In this document: piece by piece, positions 45,835-53,702 of the stretch | Position numbering within the stretch: position 1 is the stretch's first letter | How the letters are laid out: each line of letters starts with the position of its first letter | NCBI GenBank assembly: GCA_963707275.1 | Contig: CAVPPH010000013.1 | Location: 62,001 to 126,000, forward strand | Direction: 5' to 3' | Source of the DNA: JACKBK01 sp963707275 | Lineage (GTDB): Bacteria; Chloroflexota; Anaerolineae; JAAEKA01 | DNA: 64,000 bases | Program-made: the position numbers and the translations under genes | Notes under the pieces: model-generated | What the model was told of the DNA's origin: nothing | Database searches by the model: none | What the model saw: the letters and a program-made list of their open reading frames with translations, nothing else

Positions 45835-47292
45835 ATGCCTGACATGCTGATCAACGGCCGCTGGACGGCCGGCCAATCGACCGAACGCATCGCGGTCATC
45901 AACCCGGCGACGGAGGAGGTGCTGGCCGATGTGCCGCGCGGCACATCGGCCGACGCTGAAACTGCAGTAGCAGCCGCGCGCGATGCGTTCGACGGCTGGC
46001 GACGCACACCGGCCAACGAGCGCGCAACGCTGCTGCACGAGATTGCCCGTTGCGTCCACGACAACGCCGCTGAGCTGGCCCGCCTGCTGACGTTGGAAGA
46101 GGGCAAGCCGCTGGCCGAGAACGAGGAAGAGCTGGAGTGGACGGCCACCACCTTCCACTACTACGCCGAGCTGGGACGGCACGAGCGCGGCCGCGTCCTA
46201 CCGCCTGGCGACCCCGGCCAGTTCAACTTCGTCCTCAAAGAACCCTACGGTGTCGTGGCCTGCATCGTGCCCTGGAACTACCCACTGCTGCTGCTGGCAT
46301 GGAAGGTCGCGCCCGCGCTGGCCGCCGGCAACACCGTGGTCATCAAACCGTCGGAGTACACGCCGCTGGCGACGCTGCGGCTGGCCGAACTGGCCTTCGC
46401 CCATCTGCCGCCCGGCGTCGTCAACGTCGTCACCGGCTACGGGGCGGAGGCCGGCGAGCCGCTGGTGCGCCACCCGGACGTGCCCGTGATCGCGTTCACC
46501 GGATCGGTCGCGACCGGCCAGCGCATCGCCAGCCTCGCCGCGCCAATGATGAAGAAGCTGCATCTGGAACTGGGCGGCAAGGACCCGATGGTCATCGGCC
46601 CCGACGTGGACCTCGACATGGCCGTGCGCGCGCTGGCTTACTCGGCGCTGCTCAACACTGGCCAGGTCTGCACCAGCACCGAACGAGTCTACGTGCCACA
46701 GAACCGTTACAGCCAGTTCAGCGAGGAGTTGGCCGGGTTCGTCAGCGGACTGCGGCTGGGCAGCGGACTGGACGCGCACGTGGACATCGGCCCGATGCTG
46801 CGCGACCCCTTCCGCCAGAAGGTGGAACGTCACATCGCCGACGCGGCGGCGCGCGGCGCTCAGGTGCTGACTGGCGGCGGGCGTCCGGCCCGCTTCGAGC
46901 GCGGCTACTACCTGGAGCCGGCGGTGTTGGTCAACGTCGATCACTCGATGACCATCATGCGCGAGGAGACCTTCGGCCCGGCCATCCCGCTGATGCCCTA
47001 CCGTGACTTCGACGAGGCGATCCGGCTGTGTAACGACAGCCAGTTCGGACTGGGCGCCTGTCTGCTGAGCCACGACGCGCGGCTGGTCAAGCGCTTCTTC
47101 GAGGATGTCAAAGCCGGCACGATCTGGATCAACGACCCGCTGACCGACAACTACGCCGGTCCCTTTGGTGGCATGAAGATGACCGGCGGCGGCCGCGAGC
47201 TGGGCCAGGAGGGTCTCGACGAGTTCCTGGAGGTCAAGCATGTTCACTGGGATATCGACGGTGGGATGAAGGATTACTGGTACCCGTACTAA
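45835..47292 (+). CDS. NAD(P)-dependent aldehyde dehydrogenase
   Basis: The 485-residue enzyme has the ALDH motifs: INGRWTAGQSTERIAVINPATEEV, VVACIVPWNYPLLLLAWKVAPALAAGNTVVIKPSE, VIAFTGSVATGQRIA, LELGGKDPMVI with the catalytic glutamate, NTGQVCTSTERVYV with the nucleophile cysteine, and REETFGPAIPLM. It resembles aminobutyraldehyde/betaine-aldehyde dehydrogenases. It starts 6 bases after potD. Likely substrates are omega-amino aldehydes from polyamine breakdown or 2-aminoadipate semialdehyde from the saccharopine pathway encoded nearby. These cannot be told apart by sequence alone. Confidence 0.92.
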   Translation: MPDMLINGRWTAGQSTERIAVINPATEEVLADVPRGTSADAETAVAAARDAFDGWRRTPANERATLLHEIARCVHDNAAELARLLTLEEGKPLAENEEELEWTATTFHYYAELGRHERGRVLPPGDPGQFNFVLKEPYGVVACIVPWNYPLLLLAWKVAPALAAGNTVVIKPSEYTPLATLRLAELAFAHLPPGVVNVVTGYGAEAGEPLVRHPDVPVIAFTGSVATGQRIASLAAPMMKKLHLELGGKDPMVIGPDVDLDMAVRALAYSALLNTGQVCTSTERVYVPQNRYSQFSEELAGFVSGLRLGSGLDAHVDIGPMLRDPFRQKVERHIADAAARGAQVLTGGGRPARFERGYYLEPAVLVNVDHSMTIMREETFGPAIPLMPYRDFDEAIRLCNDSQFGLGACLLSHDARLVKRFFEDVKAGTIWINDPLTDNYAGPFGGMKMTGGGRELGQEGLDEFLEVKHVHWDIDGGMKDYWYPY

Positions 47293-47390
47293 CTCGTACT
47301 CGTCCTCGTACTCCTACTCGTACTCGAAACCTCAATCTATCGAGATTATCGGAAGAGTACGAGGATAAGTACGAGAGCGAGAGCGACGCA
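47285..47390. repeat. Variable-word hairpin, word ctcgta
   Basis: The left arm repeats ctcgta, ctcgtc, ctcgta, ctccta, ctcgta (6-base period), starting in the last codons of the upstream gene. The right arm repeats gagtacgagg and agtacgagag. It shares actcctactcgtactc exactly with the elements at 52193 and 58391. Confidence 0.75.
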
Positions 47391-47435
47391 CGCGTTCGAT
47401 GAAATGAACGCAACATCCGATCCAACGGAGGATTT

Positions 47436-48788
47436 ATGAGTTTGCAAGGTGAGAAGACCAGCGCGCTCTATCAGCGTGCGACGCAACATATCCCCTATGG
47501 CGTGAATTCCAACTTCCGCTATTGGGGACCGGACGACACCCTCGTCGTCACCCGGGGAGAAGGCGCCTACATCTGGGACGCCGACGGCAAGCGCTACATC
47601 GACTACCGCCTCGGCTTTGGCCCCATCATCCTGGGCCACGGCTACCCCGCGGTGGTGGAGCGCGTCCAACAGGCGGCTGCCAACGGCACCGTGTTTGCCT
47701 GGACCACGCCGGGAGAGGTAGAATTGGCCGAGCGCATCTGCCGGATGTGCGACGTGGAGATGGTGCGCCTGAGCAACACCGGCACCGAGGCGACCATGCA
47801 CGCGCTGCGACTGGCACGCGCCTACACCGGCCGCGAGAAGTTCATCAAGTTCGAGGGCCACTATCACGGCATGTACGACTATGCGCTCTACAGCACGGCG
47901 TCGTCCAACAGCAAGAAGATGCTGGGCTCGCAGCGTCACCCGCGGCCCGCGCCCGTCAGCTCCGGCATGCCGCGCCGCATCGACGAATACGTGATCCCGC
48001 TGCCGTTCAACGACGTGGAGCGGCTGGAGGAGACCATCGCCGCGCACTGGGAGGACATCGCCGCGATCCTCTTCGAACCGATGATGGGCAACGTCGCCAG
48101 CATCATGCCCGACAAGAAGTTCCTGAAGACCATCCGCAGCCAGTGCTCGAAGTATGGCATTGTGATGATCATGGACGAGGTCAAGACCGGCTTCCGCATC
48201 GCCAACGGCGGCGCGCAGGAATACTTCAAGATCCAGGCTGATCTGGTGACCTACGCCAAGGCTATGGGCAACGGCTTCCCTGTCGCAGCCATCGCCGGCA
48301 AGCGCGAGATCATGATGATGGCCGAGCCAGGCGTTTTTGCTCTGGGCGGCACCTATGTCGGCAACGCGATCGGCGTCGCGGCGGCCAATGCCACGCTGGA
48401 CGTCCTCGAAAACGAGCCGGTCATCGCGACCATCAACCAGCGTGGCCAGACGCTGATGGACGGGATGGCGGAGATTCTGACGCGTGTCGACATCCCGCAC
48501 GCGATTCTGGGCGTTCCGCCGATGTTCGGCATGATCCTCGGCGCGACCGACGCGGCCGACTTCCGCGGTTTCCTTAGCACCGACTTGGCACTGGCCGAGG
48601 AGATCGGCATGGAACTCAACATGCGCGGCATCCAGCCGGACGCCGACAACCGCGAGCCGTGGTTCCTCTGCTACAGCTTGAGCGACGCTGACGTTAACGA
48701 GACGCTGAACATCTTCAACGATGTGGTAGTGGAGGTCAAGCGGCGCAACGCCGGCCGGCCGGCGCACGGCGCGATCCCTGGCGACTGA
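47436..48788 (+). CDS. Class III aminotransferase (glutamate-1-semialdehyde aminotransferase-like)
   Basis: The 450-residue PLP enzyme has IWDADGKRYIDYRLGFGPIILGHGYPAVVE, MVRLSNTGTEATMHALRLARAYTGREKFIKFEGHYHG, IVMIMDEVKTGFRIANGG (aspartate to pyridine nitrogen) and VTYAKAMGNGFPVAAIAG with the Schiff-base lysine K275. It resembles the glutamate-1-semialdehyde group, but in this amine/lysine context it more likely transaminates an omega-amino acid, lysine-derived or polyamine-derived compound. It has a GGAGG site before the start. Confidence 0.9.
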   Translation: MSLQGEKTSALYQRATQHIPYGVNSNFRYWGPDDTLVVTRGEGAYIWDADGKRYIDYRLGFGPIILGHGYPAVVERVQQAAANGTVFAWTTPGEVELAERICRMCDVEMVRLSNTGTEATMHALRLARAYTGREKFIKFEGHYHGMYDYALYSTASSNSKKMLGSQRHPRPAPVSSGMPRRIDEYVIPLPFNDVERLEETIAAHWEDIAAILFEPMMGNVASIMPDKKFLKTIRSQCSKYGIVMIMDEVKTGFRIANGGAQEYFKIQADLVTYAKAMGNGFPVAAIAGKREIMMMAEPGVFALGGTYVGNAIGVAAANATLDVLENEPVIATINQRGQTLMDGMAEILTRVDIPHAILGVPPMFGMILGATDAADFRGFLSTDLALAEEIGMELNMRGIQPDADNREPWFLCYSLSDADVNETLNIFNDVVVEVKRRNAGRPAHGAIPGD

Positions 48789-48815
48789 TTGCCGAATTGA
48801 CAAGCAACTCACATT

Positions 48816-48943
48816 GTCATTCCGAGCGAGTTTTTCCGGCGCCGTCGTGGTTCACGAACCATAGCGAGGAATCTCTCCGGAGGGATTCCTCGCTGGTGGC
48901 TCTCCTTTCGAGGTCGGCCGTACGACCCGCTCGGAATGACAGA
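48816..48943. repeat. MITE/REP-like inverted repeat (tgtcattccgagcg type)
   Basis: Ends tgtcattccgagcgag and cgctcggaatgaca are inverted. An inner hairpin, gaggaatctctccggagggattcctc, lies between them. This end and inner sequence type is known as a dispersed repeat in several bacterial groups. It sits between the aminotransferase and AOR genes. Confidence 0.8.
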
Positions 48944-48969
48944 TGAGCGACTCACTGTGAAACGGAGGA

Positions 48970-50865
48970 ATGATGACCCGTTACGGCTACCACGGCCGCA
49001 TACTTCACGCGTACCTTGAGGACCTGCGCCTCGAGGTCGAGACACCAGACGAGGCATTCTATCGCACCTACGCCGGCGGCAGCGCGCTGGGCCTGTACTA
49101 CCTGCTGCGCGACACGCCGGCCGGCGTCGATCCGCTGAGTCCGGAGAACACGCTGACGCTGGCGTTGAGCGTGCTGACCGGCGCGCCTATCTCCGGCCAG
49201 AGCCGCATGACCGCGGTCGCTAAGTCGCCGCAGACCGGCGCGGTAGGCGACTCGCAGGGCGGCGGCTTCTTTCCGGCTGAGATGAAATTCGCCGGCTTCG
49301 ATGCGATCGTGCTGCACGGGCGCGCACCGCATCCGGTCTACCTGTGGATCAAAGATGGGCAGGCTGAGCTGCGCCCGGCCGAGCATCTGTGGGGCAAGAC
49401 AACCGACGCGGTAGAGGACATCCTCAAGCAGGAGCTGGACGACCCCAAGATTGAGGTGCTACAAACTGGCATCGCCGGCGAAAACGGCGTCCGCTACGCC
49501 GCGCTGATCAGCATGTCCAACCGGGCCAATGGTCGCACCGGCATGGGTGCGGTGATGGCCAGCAAGAACCTGAAGGCGGTCGCGGTGCGCGGCAAGCAGC
49601 GGCCCAAGATCTTCGACAGCAAGGGCCTCAACGCGCTGGCCAAGTGGGGCGCCAGGGAGTTCCCCGAATCGGACGCCTACGGCACGGGGATTCTCGGCAC
49701 CGCCGAGATCATGCTCAGCCAGAACAAAGTCGGCGGGCTGGTGACGCGCAACTGGGCCAGCGGCGCATTTGATGGGCACGAAGCAATCAGCGGGCAGCGC
49801 ATGCAGGAGACGATCCTGATCGACCGGGATACCTGCTACGCCTGTACCGTGCGCTGCAAGCGTGTGGTGGAGGTCACCGACGGACCGTTCACCGCCGAAC
49901 CGCGCTTCGGAGGGCCGGAATACGAGACGCTGGCGACTTTCGGCTCCTACTGTGGCGTCGACGATCTGGCGGCCATCGCGCACGTGAACCAGCTCTGCGG
50001 CCAGTACGGGCTAGACACCATCTCGTGCGGCGCGACCATCGCCTGGGCCATGGACTGCTTCGAGCAGGGATTGATCACCGCGGAGGACACGGGCGGCATC
50101 GAGTTGCGTTTCGGCAACGCAGCTGCGATGGTGCAGCTGGTGGAGCAGATCGCCCGACGAGAGGGGTTTGGCGACCTGCTGGCCGACGGCTCGGATGGCG
50201 CGGCGCAGCGGATCGGCCGCGGCACCGAAGAGCTAGTCGTTTCGGTCAAGAAGCTGGAAATGCCCGCCCACATGCCGCACGTCAAGCGCTCGCTGGGGCT
50301 GATCTACGCCGTCAATCCCTTCGGCGCCGATCACCAGTCCAGCGAGCACGACCCCGGCTACCGAGCCTACCCGGAGCGGATGGCGCAGATCGGCCTGACC
50401 AACCCGCAGCGGCCCAAGGAGATGAACGAGGCGAAGGTCGAGTTCGCCCTGCGCTCGCAGTACGTTTACAGCGCGACGGACACCTACAACGTCTGCCAGT
50501 TCGTCTTCGGCCCGGCCTGGCAGCTCTACGACACGGCGCAGATGGCCGAGGCGATCCGCCTGATCACCGGCTGGGACGTGACCGTGGACGAGCTAATGCA
50601 GGTCGGGCAGCGGCGGCTGAACATGCTGCGCGCCTTCAACGCCCGCGAGGGCATCGGCCGCGAACAGGACACGCTGCCAAAGAAGATGTACAAGGCGCTG
50701 GCTGGCGGTCGCACCGACGGCCTGGCGCTCAGCCGTGACGAGATGGAGACGGCCAAGGAGCAGTACTACGCCATGGCCGGCTGGGATAACGAAACCGGCA
50801 ACCCGACGCGTGCCACCCTGACCGGCCTTGGGCTGGCGTGGGTGGCTGACGCGTTGGAACGATGA
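48970..50865 (+). CDS. Aldehyde:ferredoxin oxidoreductase (tungsten/molybdopterin)
   Basis: The 631-residue protein has the AOR N-terminal domain (YAGGSALGLYYLL, LSVLTGAPISGQSRMTAVAKSPQTGAVGDSQGGGFFPAEMKFAGFDAIVLHG, TGMGAVMASKNLKAVAVRG). The iron-sulphur ligands are C289-x2-C292-x3-C296 (CYACTVRCK), with a later cysteine in TYNVCQFVF as the likely fourth. AORs oxidise aldehydes to acids, reducing ferredoxin, and carry a bis-pterin tungsten or molybdenum. Here it may oxidise amino-aldehydes from amine breakdown, an alternative to the NAD-dependent ALDH upstream. The start is 48970 or 48973, after GGAGG. Confidence 0.93.
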   Translation: MMTRYGYHGRILHAYLEDLRLEVETPDEAFYRTYAGGSALGLYYLLRDTPAGVDPLSPENTLTLALSVLTGAPISGQSRMTAVAKSPQTGAVGDSQGGGFFPAEMKFAGFDAIVLHGRAPHPVYLWIKDGQAELRPAEHLWGKTTDAVEDILKQELDDPKIEVLQTGIAGENGVRYAALISMSNRANGRTGMGAVMASKNLKAVAVRGKQRPKIFDSKGLNALAKWGAREFPESDAYGTGILGTAEIMLSQNKVGGLVTRNWASGAFDGHEAISGQRMQETILIDRDTCYACTVRCKRVVEVTDGPFTAEPRFGGPEYETLATFGSYCGVDDLAAIAHVNQLCGQYGLDTISCGATIAWAMDCFEQGLITAEDTGGIELRFGNAAAMVQLVEQIARREGFGDLLADGSDGAAQRIGRGTEELVVSVKKLEMPAHMPHVKRSLGLIYAVNPFGADHQSSEHDPGYRAYPERMAQIGLTNPQRPKEMNEAKVEFALRSQYVYSATDTYNVCQFVFGPAWQLYDTAQMAEAIRLITGWDVTVDELMQVGQRRLNMLRAFNAREGIGREQDTLPKKMYKALAGGRTDGLALSRDEMETAKEQYYAMAGWDNETGNPTRATLTGLGLAWVADALER

Positions 50866-51007
50866 TTGAAATCATCGCCTGACAGCAAAAACATGTTGAA
50901 ACATGTTGCCGAAGTGGCGTTTCCAGTATGCTTCAGCATACTTTTCGCGCAGCATACCAGACACCGATTTCAATCGGTGACCACTTCGCACACACGGAGT
51001 TTCCCCT

Positions 51008-52177
51008 ATGCGCATTACCGTACTCGGCGGAGCGGGCAAAATGGGCTGCATCGCCGTGCAGCATCTCGTCAACGACCCGCGGGTGGACGAGGTTGTTATC
51101 GCCGACCTGAACGTCGAACAGGCCGAAGAGGTCGCCGGTATTCTCGGCAGCTCCAAGCTGTCGATCCATCCCGTGAACCTCAGCGAGCGCGACGACCTCG
51201 TCAGCGCGCTGCGTGGCTCGCAGGCCTGCCTGAACGCGACCGTTTACTACGCCAACCTGCCGGTCATGGCGGCCTGCCTTGAGGCACAGGTCAGCTACGT
51301 CGATCTGGGCGGGCTGTTCCACACCACCCGCCGCCAGCTTGAGCTGCACGACGACTTCGCCGCGGCCGGCATCTCGGCCGTGCTGGGCATGGGCTCCGCG
51401 CCCGGCATCCCCAACGTGCAGGCCCGCTACGGCGCCGACCGGCTGGACACGGTCGAAAGCATCCGCATCTACGACGGCATCAAGCCGCCACCGCCGGGCG
51501 CGTCAACGTTCACCTACGCGGTGGCGACGATCCTCGACGAGCTGACGCTGGAGCCGGTGATCTTCCGCGACGGCCAGTTCGTGACCTGCCAGCCAATGAG
51601 CGGGTTCGAAGACTATGCCTTTGCCGCGCCGCTGGGCGTGTTGCCGATGCACCTGTCGCTGCATTCGGAGCCGGCCACGCTGCCCATCACCTATGGCGAC
51701 AAAGGGCTGCGCGAGTGCTTCTTCAAGATCAACTACTGGGGTATGAACCCGGAACTGGTGGCCAAGGTGCGCACGCTGGCTGAGTTCGGCCTGCACAGCC
51801 GCGAGCCGGTGGACGTGCGCGGACAGAAAGTCGTGCCGCGCGATCTCCTGATGGCGCTGCTGGACGGCAAGGTCCCGCCCATCGGCGACTTCCTGGCGCC
51901 GCCGGCCAACCAACCGCCCGATTGGGTCAAGGAGATCGTCACTGAGATCCGCGGGACGAAAGATGGCCGGTCCATGACCTGGCGCGTCGGCACGTTGACG
52001 ACCAAAGGCCCGCTGCCGACCGGCGTTGCGCCGGCCATCGCCGCGATCTGGCTGGCCGATGACCGTATTCCCGTCGGCGTCTACCCGCCGGAAGCGGTCA
52101 TCGAGCCGGAGCCGTTCTTCGCGGAGTTGGCACGCGTTGGCATTCCGACGCAGGTGTCGGTGACGCACATGCTGTAG
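51008..52177 (+). CDS. Saccharopine dehydrogenase family protein
   Basis: The 389-residue protein begins with a Rossmann fold (ITVLGGAGKMGCIAVQHLVNDPRVDEVVIADLN), then LRGSQACLNATVYYANLPVMAACLEAQVSYVDLGG and AVLGMGSAPGIPNVQARYGAD, all typical of the saccharopine dehydrogenase family (COG1748). Family members make or break secondary-amine links such as saccharopine. It differs from the LYS9-like protein at 57-58.4 kb, so the island has two distinct members. This one may act on a polyamine- or lysine-derived imine. The start at 51008 follows 142 bases of gap, with cacggag upstream. Confidence 0.88.
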   Translation: MRITVLGGAGKMGCIAVQHLVNDPRVDEVVIADLNVEQAEEVAGILGSSKLSIHPVNLSERDDLVSALRGSQACLNATVYYANLPVMAACLEAQVSYVDLGGLFHTTRRQLELHDDFAAAGISAVLGMGSAPGIPNVQARYGADRLDTVESIRIYDGIKPPPPGASTFTYAVATILDELTLEPVIFRDGQFVTCQPMSGFEDYAFAAPLGVLPMHLSLHSEPATLPITYGDKGLRECFFKINYWGMNPELVAKVRTLAEFGLHSREPVDVRGQKVVPRDLLMALLDGKVPPIGDFLAPPANQPPDWVKEIVTEIRGTKDGRSMTWRVGTLTTKGPLPTGVAPAIAAIWLADDRIPVGVYPPEAVIEPEPFFAELARVGIPTQVSVTHML

Positions 52178-52192
52178 CAACGCTCAGGTTCC

Positions 52193-52275
52193 TTCTCGTA
52201 CTCGTCCTCTTACTCCTACTCGTACTCTTCGCACCGTTCCCGGATTCGAGGACGAGTAGGAGTAGGAGGATGAGC
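52193..52275. repeat. Variable-word hairpin, word ctcgta (second copy)
   Basis: The left arm reads ctcgta, ctcgtc, ctctta, ctccta, ctcgta. The right arm reads gaggac, gagtag, gagtag, gagga. It lies between the saccharopine dehydrogenase family gene and the amine oxidase gene. Confidence 0.75.
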
Positions 52276-52307
52276 GAAGGCCGGCGTGGTGCACGAGAGC
52301 ATCTACT

Positions 52308-53579
52308 GTGAACACAACCCCCTTCTGGACCGACAATCTCGACCTGCCCTCGACGCCAGCGCTGACGGCGGGACTGCCCGACCGCGTCGACGTCGCGATC
52401 GTTGGCTCCGGCTACACCGGACTGGTGGCCGCGCTGACGCTGGCGCGGGCCGGCGCGCGGGTCGCAGTCCTCGAACAGCAGACCATCGGCTGGGGCGCCA
52501 GCTCGCGCAACGGCGGCATGGTGTCGCCTGGTCTGAAACTGGCGACACGCAAGTTGTTCAAGCAGTTCGATGCCGAACTGGCGCGCGAGCTGTGGCAGAC
52601 CTCACTGGACGCGATCGAGCTGATCGACGAGTTGGTACGCAACGAGGGGATCGATTGCAACTGGCAGCGCGACGGGCATCTGCACCTGGCCTCCAAGGAG
52701 TCGCACTTTGAGGCAATGCAGGACAACGCGGCCTGGTTCCACGAGACGCTGGATCACTCGCTGCGGGTCGTGCCGCGCGCCGAACTGCGCAGCGAGATCG
52801 GCTCTGACCGCTACTTCGGCGGCGTGGTGGACGACCTTTCCGGCGGGTTGCAACCGGCCAAATATGTGGCCGGATTGGCGAGGGCAGCCGCGGCCGCGGG
52901 CGTCAGGCTGCTTGAGCGTTGCGAGGTTCTGCATATCGCGCGCGACAGCGACGCGTTCCAGGTGACGACCGCACGCGGTTTGCTGCGCGCCGGGGATGTC
53001 GTGGTAGCCACCAATGGCTACACCGGTCCGCTGCTGCCGGATCTGCAACGGCGGGTGATGCCGGCCGGCAGCTACATCATCGTCACCGCGCCGCTGCACC
53101 CCGACGCTCAACGCGAGATCAGCCCGCGCGGGCGCATGTTCTACGACTCCAAGTGGTTCCTGAACTACTTCCGCCTGACGCCCGACGGACGGATGCTCTG
53201 GGGCGGGCGCAACAGCCTGACGCCCGACGCCGATCCGATCCAGAGCGCCCAAACCTTGCGCCGACAGATGGCAAACGCCTTCCCGCAGCTTGCCGAGGTG
53301 ATGGTGACACATTCGTGGTCGGGCCGGCTGGGCCTGACTTTCGACATGCTGCCGCACATCGGGCGCATCGACGGCGTCCACTACGCGCTGGGCTACAACG
53401 GCCATGGTGTCTCCATCGCCAGCTACCTGGGCCGCGAGATTGGACTACTGTTGTCAGGCGCCAAAACGCGCAGCCCCTTCCTCCAGATCCCCCACGCGAC
53501 ACGCTTCTTTTACAACGGTGATCCCTGGTTCCTGCCGCTGGCGGCCCGCTACTTCCGCACGCGCGATATGCTTTCGTAG
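52308..53579 (+). CDS. FAD-dependent amino-acid/amine oxidase (DAO/PuuB type)
   Basis: The 423-residue flavoprotein has the FAD motif VDVAIVGSGYTGLVAALTLARAGARVAVLEQQTIGWGASSRNGGMVSPGLK, characteristic of gamma-glutamylputrescine oxidase and related DAO enzymes. It also has VVVATNGYTGPLLPDLQRRVMPAGSYIIVT and WSGRLGLTFDMLPHIGRIDGVHYALGYNGHGVSIASYLG. It oxidises an amine or imino acid to the imine and reduces oxygen or a quinone. In a polyamine/lysine island the substrate may be a putrescine derivative or saccharopine-like secondary amine. The start is GTG at 52308, with no strong ribosome site. Confidence 0.88.
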   Translation: MNTTPFWTDNLDLPSTPALTAGLPDRVDVAIVGSGYTGLVAALTLARAGARVAVLEQQTIGWGASSRNGGMVSPGLKLATRKLFKQFDAELARELWQTSLDAIELIDELVRNEGIDCNWQRDGHLHLASKESHFEAMQDNAAWFHETLDHSLRVVPRAELRSEIGSDRYFGGVVDDLSGGLQPAKYVAGLARAAAAAGVRLLERCEVLHIARDSDAFQVTTARGLLRAGDVVVATNGYTGPLLPDLQRRVMPAGSYIIVTAPLHPDAQREISPRGRMFYDSKWFLNYFRLTPDGRMLWGGRNSLTPDADPIQSAQTLRRQMANAFPQLAEVMVTHSWSGRLGLTFDMLPHIGRIDGVHYALGYNGHGVSIASYLGREIGLLLSGAKTRSPFLQIPHATRFFYNGDPWFLPLAARYFRTRDMLS

Positions 53580-53581
53580 GG

Positions 53582-53658
53582 CTTGCCGTCCACGAATTGA
53601 CACGAATACCGCTCCGCCATTTGTGTATTCGAGTGCGGCAGCATTCGTGGATGGCAAG
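53582..53658. repeat. Inverted repeat before the DnaE-type gene
   Basis: cttgccgtccacgaat pairs with attcgtggatggcaag, with inner gacacgaat/attcgagtg words. It resembles the word hairpins but has long unique arms. Confidence 0.55.
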
Positions 53659-53690
53659 TCAGCCAATTCGGACACCGCAGCTTCCCGCGG

Positions 53691-53696
53691 TACAAT
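53691..53696 (+). promoter_or_regulatory. -10 box for a leaderless DnaE-type transcript
   Basis: TACAAT lies 6 bases before the ATG at 53703, and there is no ribosome site. This suggests transcription starts at the start codon. I see no LexA/SOS-type box. Confidence 0.4.
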
Positions 53697-53702
53697 CGGT
53701 GC

